The translations under genes and the position numbers were made by a program. Below, piece by piece: positions 35,732-44,489 of a stretch of 64,000 nucleotides of DNA (its first letter is position 1; each line of letters starts with the position of its first letter). The stretch is from Paraburkholderia sp. (lineage in GTDB: Bacteria > Pseudomonadota > Gammaproteobacteria > Burkholderiales > Burkholderiaceae), in NCBI RefSeq assembly GCF_028283785.1, contig NZ_JAPWKB010000013.1, forward strand, positions 310,001-374,000, read 5' to 3'. The notes beneath the pieces were generated by a model. It searched no databases and was not told where the DNA came from. It saw nothing but the letters and a program-made list of their open reading frames with translations.

Positions 35732-38086
35732 ATGAATCGTTATCATCAGAAGCCGTTGTCGATCGCCATCGGGGATGCTTTGAAGGCGATCGGCCTTGCC
35801 CACACGCGCCAGCGCTCTCGCGCGTATTTGCTGTCGGGCGGCCTGGCGATGGGCCTCGCGCTGGGCACGGGGCTCGCCCATGCCGCCGACGCGTCCACGC
35901 CGGCCGGAGCCGCTGCACCCGATGCCGCTTCCGGCGCCACGGCGAAAAGCGCCAAGACCGCCGCCGCGGCAACGCCGGCCACGGCCGGGTCGAACGTGAC
36001 GCAGCTCGACACCGTGACGGTGACGGCCGACAAGCGCGTGGAGCGCTCGATCGACGTGCCGATGTCGGTATCGTCGGTGAGCGGCAAAACGCTGGTCGAG
36101 CAGCACAAGACCAAGCTGCTCGACTATCTGCAAGGTACGCCCGGCGTTCAGGTGCTGAGTTCCGGCAATACCAACGAGATCAGCATGCGCGGTATCACGA
36201 CGGGCGGCTCGGGTAACCCGGTGGTCGGCGTGACGATCGACGACGTACCGGCCTCGTCGTCCACGTCGTCGGCAAACGGGGGCGAACTGGTGCCCGACCT
36301 CGATCCGTCGGACATCAAGGACATCGAGGTGCTGCTCGGGCCGCAAGGCACGCTGTATGGCGCAGCCAGCCTGGGCGGTCTGCTGAAGTACACGATGGTC
36401 GATCCGGATACGACGAAACTGTCGGGGCAGGCGCAGGTGGACGGGTCGTCGGTCGCGCACGGCGGTTCGGGCAATACCGAACGCGTGTCGCTCAACGTGC
36501 CAGTGGTGAAAGACACGTTCGCGTTCCGCATCAGCGCGTTCAATCGCGAAGACCCGGGCTATATCCAGAACGCGTCGGACGATGACTCGAAAGGCTCGAC
36601 CCACGCGCAGGGCGGACGTCTGTCGGCGATCTGGTTCGTCAACGACAGGATCACCGTGCGCAGCTCCGCGCAATTCCAGCAGTCGAACACCTTCGGCACG
36701 CAAACGGAAGACGTCGACGCTGCCGGTCAGCCGCTGTACGGCAACTACACGCAGAGCCGGATTCCGGGCGCCGAACATTCGTCGTTCAACTACAGCATTT
36801 TCACCACCTCGATCACCGACGATCTCGGCTGGTCGAACCTGGTGTCGACCACCGGCTTCTCGAATTCACGGTATTCGCGTAGCACCGACATGAGCCCGGC
36901 ATTCGGCTGGCTCGCGTCGCTAGTGGGTCTGAACGGCTACGGCGCGGAACTCGCCGATCACACGCAGACCCGCAAGTTCACCCAGGAACTGCGTCTCGAA
37001 TCGCCGCAGGATGGGCGCAAGCTCGACTGGCGCATCGGCGCGTTCTATACGAACGAACAGAGCTCGGTGGATCAGGTCATCAACTTCGCCGACAGCAAGA
37101 CCGGCGCGTGGCTGCCCGACGGCGAGATCGAGTCCGCGCTGCTCGACTCGCGATATCGTGAATACGCGGGCTTCGGCTCGGTCACCTATCACTTCACGCC
37201 GCGCTTCGATGTGCAGGCCGGCGTGCGCTACAGCCGCAACGACCAGTCGTATGCGGAAAGCGGCGACGCCGCGTATCAGGGCACGTCGAGCGACAGTTCG
37301 TTTTCGTACATGATTTCGCCGCGCTATCACCTGACCAACGACTGGATGGTCTACGCACGCGTGGCCAACGGCTATCGTCCGGGCGGTCCGAACGAAGTGC
37401 CGTCGAGCGCGTCGGAAGTGCCGAAGACCTACGGCCCCGACAAGACGATCGATTTCGAACTCGGCACCAAGGGGGAATTCCTCGACAAGCGGCTGGCGCT
37501 CGATCTGTCCGTGTATCACATCAAGTGGAGCAACATCCAGCTCCAGGCGGTCGATTCGGCATCGGCGTACTCGTACTACGTGAATAGCGGCGGCGCGAAG
37601 AGCGACGGTTTCGAAGCTGCGCTGACGGCCAGGCCGTGGCCCGGCATGACCGTGCACGCGGGTGTCGCGTACACCCGCGCGGTGCTGACCGCCGACGCGC
37701 CGGACGCGATCTACGGCCGAACCGGCGACAGCCTGCCGAACTCCGCTAAATGGACCGCGAACCTGAGCGCACGCCAGGCGTATTCGCTGGGTGACGGCTT
37801 CAAGGGCTTCAGCAGCGCCACGCTGACGTACCTCGGCGCCCGTCAGTTCGACTTCTCGCCGGACGCCAGCATCCAGCGTCTGCACGCGGGCGCGTTCGCG
37901 ACGGTCGATCTCGCGACCGGCGTGTCGCGCAACAAGTGGTCGGTGGTCGCGTATATCCGCAACATCGGCGACCGTCGCGGCGTGGTCCAGATGGTCAACC
38001 TCGACCAGGTGAACTACAGCGGCCCGTACGGCGCAACCCTGATCACGCCGCGCACCTTCGGCGTCACGCTGACGACGGCGTTCTAA
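35732..38086 (+). CDS. TonB-dependent outer-membrane receptor
   Basis: A 784-residue receptor. Residues 1-50 form a long signal peptide (YLLSGGLAMGLALGTGLAHAA). After an Ala/Pro-rich stretch, the TonB box region LDTVTVTADKR is seen near residue 90, then the plug domain (GKTLVEQHKTKLLDYLQGTP, then QVLSSGNTNEISMRG), and a 22-strand barrel ending in Phe (FGVTLTTAF). The plug class is that of FecA/TonB receptors that bind varied ligands, not only iron. As the only receptor in the cluster it presumably brings the peptide into the periplasm using the dedicated ExbBD-TonB. Confidence 0.92.
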   Translation: MNRYHQKPLSIAIGDALKAIGLAHTRQRSRAYLLSGGLAMGLALGTGLAHAADASTPAGAAAPDAASGATAKSAKTAAAATPATAGSNVTQLDTVTVTADKRVERSIDVPMSVSSVSGKTLVEQHKTKLLDYLQGTPGVQVLSSGNTNEISMRGITTGGSGNPVVGVTIDDVPASSSTSSANGGELVPDLDPSDIKDIEVLLGPQGTLYGAASLGGLLKYTMVDPDTTKLSGQAQVDGSSVAHGGSGNTERVSLNVPVVKDTFAFRISAFNREDPGYIQNASDDDSKGSTHAQGGRLSAIWFVNDRITVRSSAQFQQSNTFGTQTEDVDAAGQPLYGNYTQSRIPGAEHSSFNYSIFTTSITDDLGWSNLVSTTGFSNSRYSRSTDMSPAFGWLASLVGLNGYGAELADHTQTRKFTQELRLESPQDGRKLDWRIGAFYTNEQSSVDQVINFADSKTGAWLPDGEIESALLDSRYREYAGFGSVTYHFTPRFDVQAGVRYSRNDQSYAESGDAAYQGTSSDSSFSYMISPRYHLTNDWMVYARVANGYRPGGPNEVPSSASEVPKTYGPDKTIDFELGTKGEFLDKRLALDLSVYHIKWSNIQLQAVDSASAYSYYVNSGGAKSDGFEAALTARPWPGMTVHAGVAYTRAVLTADAPDAIYGRTGDSLPNSAKWTANLSARQAYSLGDGFKGFSSATLTYLGARQFDFSPDASIQRLHAGAFATVDLATGVSRNKWSVVAYIRNIGDRRGVVQMVNLDQVNYSGPYGATLITPRTFGVTLTTAF

Positions 38087-38146
38087 CCGTCAGCCAGCGT
38101 TCAGGCGCATTACGTCGTAACCCAGCAATCGAACTACCTGTCATGC

Positions 38147-38165
38147 GCCCGCCTTGTGCGGGCGT
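38147..38165. terminator. Small GC hairpin after the receptor gene
   Basis: CGCCCGC pairs with GCGGGCG around a five-base loop (CTTGT) in the 132-bp gap between receptor and RidA genes. No T-run, so it may stabilise the upstream transcript and not stop it. Confidence 0.35.
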
Positions 38166-38218
38166 CGCAAAGGCCATGAAACATGCATAACAACATAGCG
38201 AATCTCCGGGGAGCGTCC

Positions 38219-38704
38219 ATGAACGACATCGACACGCGACTGGCCAACCGTGGACTCGTCTTGCCCGCACCGATCGTTGCGCCACCGGGCGTGGTGTTGC
38301 CGTTCAAGGCGGCGCAACTGCTCGACGGTCGTGTGCTGGTGTCGGGACACGGCCCGCTGAATGCCGACGGCAGCATCGCCGGACCGCTCGGCAAGGTCGG
38401 CGCCGACGTCACGCTCGACCAGGCCTACGCCGCAGCGCGACTCACCGCGCTCGCGATCCTCGCGAGCCTCAAAGCGGAGATCGGCGATCTCGACCGCGTG
38501 CGCGCGTGGCGACGCGTGTTCGGGATGGTCAATTCCGCACCCGGCTTCAACCGTCAGCCGGAAGTGATCAATGGCTTTTCCGATCTGATCCTCGAACTGT
38601 ATGGGCCGGAGCGCGGCGCGCATACGCGCAGCGCAGTGGGGATGGCCGAACTGCCGTTCAACATTCCAGTGGAAATCGAATGCGAGGTCGATCTGTATGA
38701 CTGA
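38219..38704 (+). CDS. RidA/YjgF-family protein (cluster copy 1)
   Basis: A 161-residue protein of the RidA (YjgF/YER057c/UK114) superfamily, whose founding members hydrolyse reactive enamine/imine intermediates made by PLP enzymes. The family pattern is seen in LLDGRVLVSGHGPLNADGSI, then LTALAILASLKAEIGDLDRV. It is longer than canonical RidA (about 130). The start at 38219 has GGGGAG ten bases upstream. Its stop overlaps the PLP-dependent aminotransferase start by eight bases, a pairing that fits imine clean-up. Cytoplasmic, no signal peptide. Confidence 0.88.
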   Translation: MNDIDTRLANRGLVLPAPIVAPPGVVLPFKAAQLLDGRVLVSGHGPLNADGSIAGPLGKVGADVTLDQAYAAARLTALAILASLKAEIGDLDRVRAWRRVFGMVNSAPGFNRQPEVINGFSDLILELYGPERGAHTRSAVGMAELPFNIPVEIECEVDLYD

Positions 38705-39887
38705 GCACCGTTCCGGCGCGGCACCGACGTTCCGTCGCGATGGAACGTTTCTCGACGCCGCTTACATGCATCCGGTCAGCATCGAATCGGGCGATGCGAT
38801 GCGTGACTATCTGCGCTTTCGCGAAGGCGACCGCGCCGCCGCCGAATTGCTGATGACGCAATCGCGCAGCACGGCGGTGGCAGCGTTCGCGCGGCTGATG
38901 CGCTGCGATCCGGCATCGCTGGGATGGATTCCCAGCACGATGGTCGGCGAAAACCTCGTGGTCAACGGACTGGGCATCGCGCCCGGACGCGGGCGTGTCG
39001 TGACCGACGCGTATCACTTCAACGGCTCGCTGTTCATGTACGACCAGATGCGTCAGGCGGGCGCGGATGTGCAGGTGGTGATGCCACGCGGGCAGCGTAT
39101 CGAGCTCGCCGATTTCGATGCGGCCATCACGCCGGGCACGACGCTGGTGGCCGTCTCCCTGGTCTCGGCGACGACGGGTTTCGTCCACGACCTGAAAGCG
39201 TTGTGCGATCTCGCGCATGCGCGCGGCGCGCTGGTATACGCCGATCTGATCCAGGCAGCGGGCGCGATGCCCGTGGACCTCACGGCGAGCGGCGTCGATT
39301 TCTGTGCGAGTTCGACCTACAAATGGCTGATGGGCGACTTCGGCGTCGGCTTTTTCTATGCGCGGGCGGAGAGCCTCGCGCGTCTCGCGAGAACGCAGAC
39401 CGGCTACCGGCAGATGGCCGCCTATCAGACGCATTTCTTGCCGCACGATGCGGCGGGCGCGTGTGCGGTGTCGTCCGAACGCGGGACCAGCGTGGCCGCG
39501 CATGTCGAAGTCGGCACGCTCGGTAACGCTGCGATTGCGGGCCTCGCGTGTTCGCTGACGATGCTGGAGGCGACCGATCTCGCCGCGCTGCAGACGCGCC
39601 GCCGGCCGATGTTCGAGCGTCTCGCGGAGCGTTTGCCCGCGCTCGGTTTCGCGCCGATGACCGCGCCCGATACGCCGGGCCCGATCGTCGCCTACGCGTG
39701 CGAAAACGCGGGGCGGTTCCGCGAGGCGCTCGCGCAACGCACCATCCGCATCGGCCTGTATCAGAACCGGATTCGGATTTCGCCGTCGTTCTACAACACG
39801 ATGGACGACATCGACGCGCTGATCGACGCGCTCGGCGCTGCATCCGGCGACGCTGCGGGTCACACGGCCAGCAAGGCACACTCATGA
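38697..39887 (+). CDS. Class V aminotransferase, kynureninase-like PLP enzyme
   Basis: A 396-residue PLP enzyme of the aminotransferase class V fold (kynureninase, cysteine desulfurase, isopenicillin N epimerase relatives). The Schiff-base lysine is in SSTYKWLMGDFGVGF. The preceding aspartate region is VYADLIQAAGAMPVD, and the N-terminal part has FREGDRAAAEL in a small helical cap. The C-terminal section (RTIRIGLYQNRIRISPSFYN) is standard. Epimerisation, desulfurisation or beta/gamma-lyase chemistry on an unusual residue all fit; the exact reaction cannot be told. It overlaps both its neighbours (RidA by 8 bases, S10 by 4). Confidence 0.85.
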   Translation: MTEHRSGAAPTFRRDGTFLDAAYMHPVSIESGDAMRDYLRFREGDRAAAELLMTQSRSTAVAAFARLMRCDPASLGWIPSTMVGENLVVNGLGIAPGRGRVVTDAYHFNGSLFMYDQMRQAGADVQVVMPRGQRIELADFDAAITPGTTLVAVSLVSATTGFVHDLKALCDLAHARGALVYADLIQAAGAMPVDLTASGVDFCASSTYKWLMGDFGVGFFYARAESLARLARTQTGYRQMAAYQTHFLPHDAAGACAVSSERGTSVAAHVEVGTLGNAAIAGLACSLTMLEATDLAALQTRRRPMFERLAERLPALGFAPMTAPDTPGPIVAYACENAGRFREALAQRTIRIGLYQNRIRISPSFYNTMDDIDALIDALGAASGDAAGHTASKAHS

Positions 39888-41305
39888 ACGAAATCAATCT
39901 TTTCGGCGACGACCGGCGCGTGACGCGCGACGGCGTTTTTAACGGCAGACCCGTTCGATATCACGGCGAGATCGCCGCAACGCCGGTGAGCATTGTTTCC
40001 GACGACGACGTCGCGTCCGGCAGCGTGGTATCGACCGCGTATCTGGCCGTGTCGATCGACGGTGTCGCGGTCGATGCCCGCCGGCGTCCGGTCGTGTTCG
40101 TTTTCAACGGCGGACCGATCACGTCGTCGATCTATCTGCACATGCTGGCGTTCGGACCGAAGCGGCTCCACGTTCCCGTCGATCTCGACGCCGACCCGGC
40201 CAGCTTCGAGGTCGTCGACAACCCGTACACCGTGCTCGATGTCGCGGATATCGTCTGTTACGACCCGATCGGCACGGGCTACAGCACGACCGGCGAGGCC
40301 ACGCCGGCCGATCGCTGGTTTTCGGTCGAATCCGATGCGGCGCAGTTGCGCGAATTCGTGCGCGCGTGGCTGGTCCGTCACGATCGCCTCGATTCGCCGG
40401 TGTTCCTGTTCGGCGAGAGCTACGGAACGGTGCGCGCGGCGGTCGCGGCCCGTCAGCTGACCGAAGGCGACGCGTCGATCCGGCTCGACGGCGTGTTTCT
40501 GATGGGGCAGGCGCTCAATATCGTCGAGACCGTGCAGCGTCGCGAAAACGTGATCAGCTACGTCGTGTCGCTGCCGACGCTGGCGGCGCTCGGTCGCTAT
40601 CACGGTGTAGCGAAACCGGACGACACGCCCTTGCCGGCGTTTCTCGAATCGGTGATGGCGTACGCCGAAACCACGTATCTGAATGCGCTGGTCAAAGGCC
40701 AGCAGATTCCGCAGGCGGAGTTGCAGCAGGTCGCGCAACGGCTGTCCGAACTGACGGGCCTGCCTGCGCCGGTGTTCGTCGAGAACCGTTTGCGGGTGGG
40801 CAAGGTGCCGTACCGTCAATGGCTGTTCAAGGACGCCGGGAAGGTGCTCGGCGGTAACGACGGCCGCTATCTCGGCGATGCCGCGCCGGACGGCACGCCG
40901 GTCGATCCGTCGTCCGTCATCACGCCGGCCGTCGAGGCCGCGCATCGCGCGTGTCTCGGCGCGTTGTTCGCGCTTCCCGCCGAAGCAGGGTACCGCACCC
41001 GTTCGCCAGTGACCTCGCTCGATGCGTGGCGCTGGGGCGCAACGTCGCCGTTCGGCGACTGGCGTTACGGCGCATCGATTGCCGACGCGATGCACGCGCG
41101 GCCCGCGCTGCGCCTCGTGGTCGGTGTCGGGTATCACGACACGCTGACCACCTGGGGCGCGACGCGCTACGCCATCAGACAAAGCGACTGGCCGCTGGAT
41201 CGGGTGACCTTCCGCGGCTATTTCGGCGGCCATCTTGCTTACACGGTGGAGTCTTCGCTGGCGGCGATGATGCAGGACGTGCGCGAATGGATCTGCACGC
41301 GATGA
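39884..41305 (+). CDS. S10 serine carboxypeptidase-like protein A
   Basis: A 473-residue serine carboxypeptidase-like alpha/beta-hydrolase (peptidase family S10). The triad is present: S179 in FGESYGTVRAA, D419 in VGYHDTLTTWG and H450 in FGGHLAYT. The oxyanion loop, normally NGGPGSS, is NGGPITSS here. There is no signal peptide, so it appears cytoplasmic, unusual for S10 enzymes. It should release C-terminal residues from imported peptides. Start and stop overlap the neighbouring genes (ATGA type), and two more S10 genes lie in the same operon. Confidence 0.88.
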   Translation: MNEINLFGDDRRVTRDGVFNGRPVRYHGEIAATPVSIVSDDDVASGSVVSTAYLAVSIDGVAVDARRRPVVFVFNGGPITSSIYLHMLAFGPKRLHVPVDLDADPASFEVVDNPYTVLDVADIVCYDPIGTGYSTTGEATPADRWFSVESDAAQLREFVRAWLVRHDRLDSPVFLFGESYGTVRAAVAARQLTEGDASIRLDGVFLMGQALNIVETVQRRENVISYVVSLPTLAALGRYHGVAKPDDTPLPAFLESVMAYAETTYLNALVKGQQIPQAELQQVAQRLSELTGLPAPVFVENRLRVGKVPYRQWLFKDAGKVLGGNDGRYLGDAAPDGTPVDPSSVITPAVEAAHRACLGALFALPAEAGYRTRSPVTSLDAWRWGATSPFGDWRYGASIADAMHARPALRLVVGVGYHDTLTTWGATRYAIRQSDWPLDRVTFRGYFGGHLAYTVESSLAAMMQDVREWICTR

Positions 41306-42768
41306 CGACTTCAGCCAGTTCATCGACGGTCGCGCCTGTCACCGCCGCCAGCGCCCGCTTGCCGTTGCGTTCGCAACAGGTGACCGGGCCGTCGCACGTT
41401 GCCGAGTTTCTGGTGTACGGGCTCGATGGCGCGGACGACGGCGCAGCCGGTGTGTGGCGCGACGAGATCGGTGGCGATGATGTATCGCTATCGATGAGCG
41501 TGTACCGCCGGGCTCCGGCGGACGCGTCGGACGCTTCGGCGCGACCGGTTATTTTCTTCTTCAACGGCGGGCCGGGCGCGTCGTCCACGCCGCTCCATCT
41601 GAACGGTTTCGGACCGATGCTGCATGTGTCGTCCGATGGCGCGACGCACGTATTCGCCGACAACCCCGATACGTTGCTCGACGTTGCGGATCTGGTGTTT
41701 ATCGATCCGGTCGGCACTGGTTTCAACAGCCTTCCGGACGACCACGCGCCCGGCGCGCAATGGCTTGGCGTCGACGGCGACGCGCAGGCCGCCGCGTCGG
41801 CGATTCGCGCCTGGTTGCAACGGGACGGCGACGGGCGGCGGCGGGTGTTGCTGTGCGGCCAGAGCTACGGCGCGTTTCGGGTGGGCACGATCCTGCCGTA
41901 TCTGGACGGCGTGGCGCTGGCCGGTGTCGTGCTGATCTCGCCGATGCTCGACGCGAGTGCGCGTACGCCCGCGGCTGGCAACGACCTTCCGTACATCGCG
42001 ACACTGCCGACGATGGCGGTCGCCGCGCGTCATCATCGCAAGACGGTCGCGCATGCAGATGATGCGCACGACGCGATGACGTTCTATGCCGCCGTGTCCC
42101 GCTTCGCGCGCACCGATTACGCTGCCGCGCTGCAATGGGGCAATCAGCTCGGCCAGGTCGATCCGCTTCTTTCCGCGCGCGTTGCGGCGGAACTCGCGCG
42201 CCTGCTCGGTATCCCGCAAGACGAGATCGAACGGCAGGCGCTGCGGATCGATGCCGACGCGTTCATGAACACGCTGCTGGCGGATTGCGCGCGCCGGATC
42301 GGCTCGCTCGACACGCGCGAGACCGGCAGTCTCGCGCCCGCCACCGACAAGCCGACGAATGATCCGTCGCTGGTGGTCGGGCGCACGCCAGGTCGCACGG
42401 AAGATTATTTCCGGCGCTTTCTGGGCGTCGATACCGGACGGCTCTACGTGGGCTTGTCGTTCGACGTCAACCGGCGCTGGCGCTGGATGTCGGCCGCCGC
42501 GCCGTCGTTCTACACGAGCGTGGCCGACCGGATCGGCGCTTTCCTGCGCGCGCGGCCCGATGCGCGACTGGTCGCGGCGTGCGGCATCTACGACATGTCC
42601 ACCCCGGCGCTGGCCACGCGTTACGCGCTCGAACATGTTCCCGTCGCGCCCGAACGGATGCAGATCCTCGACTTTCCGGCGGGGCACACGATCTACGACA
42701 ACACCGACAACCGCGCCGCGCTCGCCGATGCGATCCGCGGCATGGTGCGGTCTTTCGAACCACAGTGA
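41302..42768 (+). CDS. S10 serine carboxypeptidase-like protein B
   Basis: A 488-residue S10 paralogue. The nucleophile S188 is in a GQSYGAFR motif instead of the common GESYG, D431 lies in CGIYDMSTPA and H462 in PAGHTIYD. The oxyanion loop NGGPGASS is canonical. No signal peptide. The ATG at 41302 overlaps the stop of copy A; an in-frame ATG at 41287 is an alternative. It differs from copies A and C in the region before the Asp, suggesting another specificity. Confidence 0.88.
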   Translation: MTTSASSSTVAPVTAASARLPLRSQQVTGPSHVAEFLVYGLDGADDGAAGVWRDEIGGDDVSLSMSVYRRAPADASDASARPVIFFFNGGPGASSTPLHLNGFGPMLHVSSDGATHVFADNPDTLLDVADLVFIDPVGTGFNSLPDDHAPGAQWLGVDGDAQAAASAIRAWLQRDGDGRRRVLLCGQSYGAFRVGTILPYLDGVALAGVVLISPMLDASARTPAAGNDLPYIATLPTMAVAARHHRKTVAHADDAHDAMTFYAAVSRFARTDYAAALQWGNQLGQVDPLLSARVAAELARLLGIPQDEIERQALRIDADAFMNTLLADCARRIGSLDTRETGSLAPATDKPTNDPSLVVGRTPGRTEDYFRRFLGVDTGRLYVGLSFDVNRRWRWMSAAAPSFYTSVADRIGAFLRARPDARLVAACGIYDMSTPALATRYALEHVPVAPERMQILDFPAGHTIYDNTDNRAALADAIRGMVRSFEPQ

Positions 42769-42791
42769 CAGGATTCGCAAGGGATAAATTC

Positions 42792-44489
42792 ATGACTATC
42801 GACAGTCAAGCAGAACAGCATGGATCGACCGGGCTCGCGACGTTGAACATCGTGCTGAAGCCGGTCGGCGATGGGCGCTCGCCGGACCGGATCGACGTCA
42901 CGATCCGCTTCTCGTCGCTCACGACGCGTGCGGGCGAACCGGCGCTGGCGTTGCCGATCCGCATCGCCAGCGTGCCGGGCTGCGATATCGCCGCCGATGC
43001 GCTGAGTGCCGACGACGCGCGCGGCCCGCTCGTCGTCAGCGCCATCGACGACGCCACCGATCCCACCGGCTTCGGCCACTCGCGCCGCTATGCGTTCGAT
43101 CGCGCGACCGACGGCGAGGTGCGGTTGCGCTATACGGCGCGCGCCACGTCCGCGGATGCACCGCGTCGCTCGGGGCCGCCGTTCGATCTGATCTGGCAGG
43201 ACGGCGGGATCAGCGGCGTGGGCGCGACGTTTCTGATTCTGCCGCCCGACGATGCACCGTGGCGCGCGCGGCTCGAATGGGACCTTTCCGCGTTGCCGGC
43301 GGGCGCGACATCGGTGTCGAGTCTCGGCGACGGCGCGATCGGCTTCGACGGGCCTCCCGATCGCGTCAAATACTGCTTCTACATGGCGGGCGAGCTTGCG
43401 CATGCGGGCTCGCAGTCGGGCGGCAACGACGGGCTCGAAGCGCACTGGCTCGGCACGCCGCACTTCGACGCCGCGTCGGTCATGGACTGGCTCGCGGATG
43501 TCTATACGAGGCTCGCCGCGATCTTGCCGCGCGCGGGCACGCAACCGTTTCGCGTGATGGGACGGCTCGGCTCGTTGCCGGTATGCGGTGGCGCGGCGAT
43601 GCCCGACAGCTTCATGATCGGCTACGGACGGGCGCCGCAAAGCGAGTCGTCGGTGAAGTTCCTGCTGGCGCACGAGCTGGCGCATCCGCTGGCCGGCTCG
43701 ATGAAAAGCGAGGTGAACGAATGCGCGTGGTACGCCGAAGGACTCGCGGAGTTCTACAAGCTGATGGTGCCGTTGCGCGCTGGCCTCGTCACCGCCGATG
43801 AATTCTTGCAGGAATTGGCGGAGAGCACGCGCGGTTATTACATGAACCCGAAGATCAGTCTCGCGAACGCCGATATCGACGCGCAGTTCTGGTCGGACAG
43901 CCAGGTGCGCAAACTGCCGTATCAGCGCGGCTTGCTGTATTTCCTCGAACTCGACTGGCGTTTGCGCCGTGCGTCGGACGGCGCGCTCACGCTCGAAACG
44001 CTCGTCAACCGGATGAACGACAACCATCGCGCTGGTCACGCCAGCGATCTCGCTTTCTGGCGGGAACTGATCGACACGTCGTTGGGCGAGCCGGGCTTGC
44101 GGGCGATCGACGATCTGCTGACGGGCGCGCGGCTCGTGCCGCCGCCGGAGATTCTCGGTGACGGGTTCGAGCGACGCGCGTTGCCGATGCAGCAATACGT
44201 GCTCGGATTTTCGGAGAAGTCGTTCGGCGTGGCGCGTGTCGAAGGGTTGCTGCCGGATAGCGCGGCCAGCAACGCGGGTGTGCGTAACGGCGATGCGATC
44301 GTATCGCACGACTATTCGAATCGCGATCGCGAACTTCAGCCGGCGCCGATCACCTTGTGTATCGAACGCAACGGTCAGCAGCAGGTAATCACGTTCGTGC
44401 CGCGTGGCGAGACGGTCGAAGGTTTCGAATGGTTTAAGGCGGGTGATGCCGTCAGGATGTCGGCGGTGACCGGCGGGGAGAGCGCATGA
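42792..44489 (+). CDS. M61-like metallopeptidase with PDZ-like C-terminus
   Basis: A 565-residue zinc peptidase of the gluzincin clan. The metal motif is H294-E295-L-A-H298, and the third ligand is probably E316 in WYAEGLAEFY, 17 residues after the second histidine. The N-terminal 230 residues are beta-rich as in glycyl aminopeptidase M61. Residues about 480-560 (VLGFSEKSFGVARVEGLLPD, then NAGVRNGDAIVS) form a PDZ-type domain. No signal peptide, so probably cytoplasmic. It lies 23 bases after S10 copy B and overlaps copy C by four bases. Aminopeptidase activity would complement the carboxypeptidases. Confidence 0.82.
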   Translation: MTIDSQAEQHGSTGLATLNIVLKPVGDGRSPDRIDVTIRFSSLTTRAGEPALALPIRIASVPGCDIAADALSADDARGPLVVSAIDDATDPTGFGHSRRYAFDRATDGEVRLRYTARATSADAPRRSGPPFDLIWQDGGISGVGATFLILPPDDAPWRARLEWDLSALPAGATSVSSLGDGAIGFDGPPDRVKYCFYMAGELAHAGSQSGGNDGLEAHWLGTPHFDAASVMDWLADVYTRLAAILPRAGTQPFRVMGRLGSLPVCGGAAMPDSFMIGYGRAPQSESSVKFLLAHELAHPLAGSMKSEVNECAWYAEGLAEFYKLMVPLRAGLVTADEFLQELAESTRGYYMNPKISLANADIDAQFWSDSQVRKLPYQRGLLYFLELDWRLRRASDGALTLETLVNRMNDNHRAGHASDLAFWRELIDTSLGEPGLRAIDDLLTGARLVPPPEILGDGFERRALPMQQYVLGFSEKSFGVARVEGLLPDSAASNAGVRNGDAIVSHDYSNRDRELQPAPITLCIERNGQQQVITFVPRGETVEGFEWFKAGDAVRMSAVTGGESA

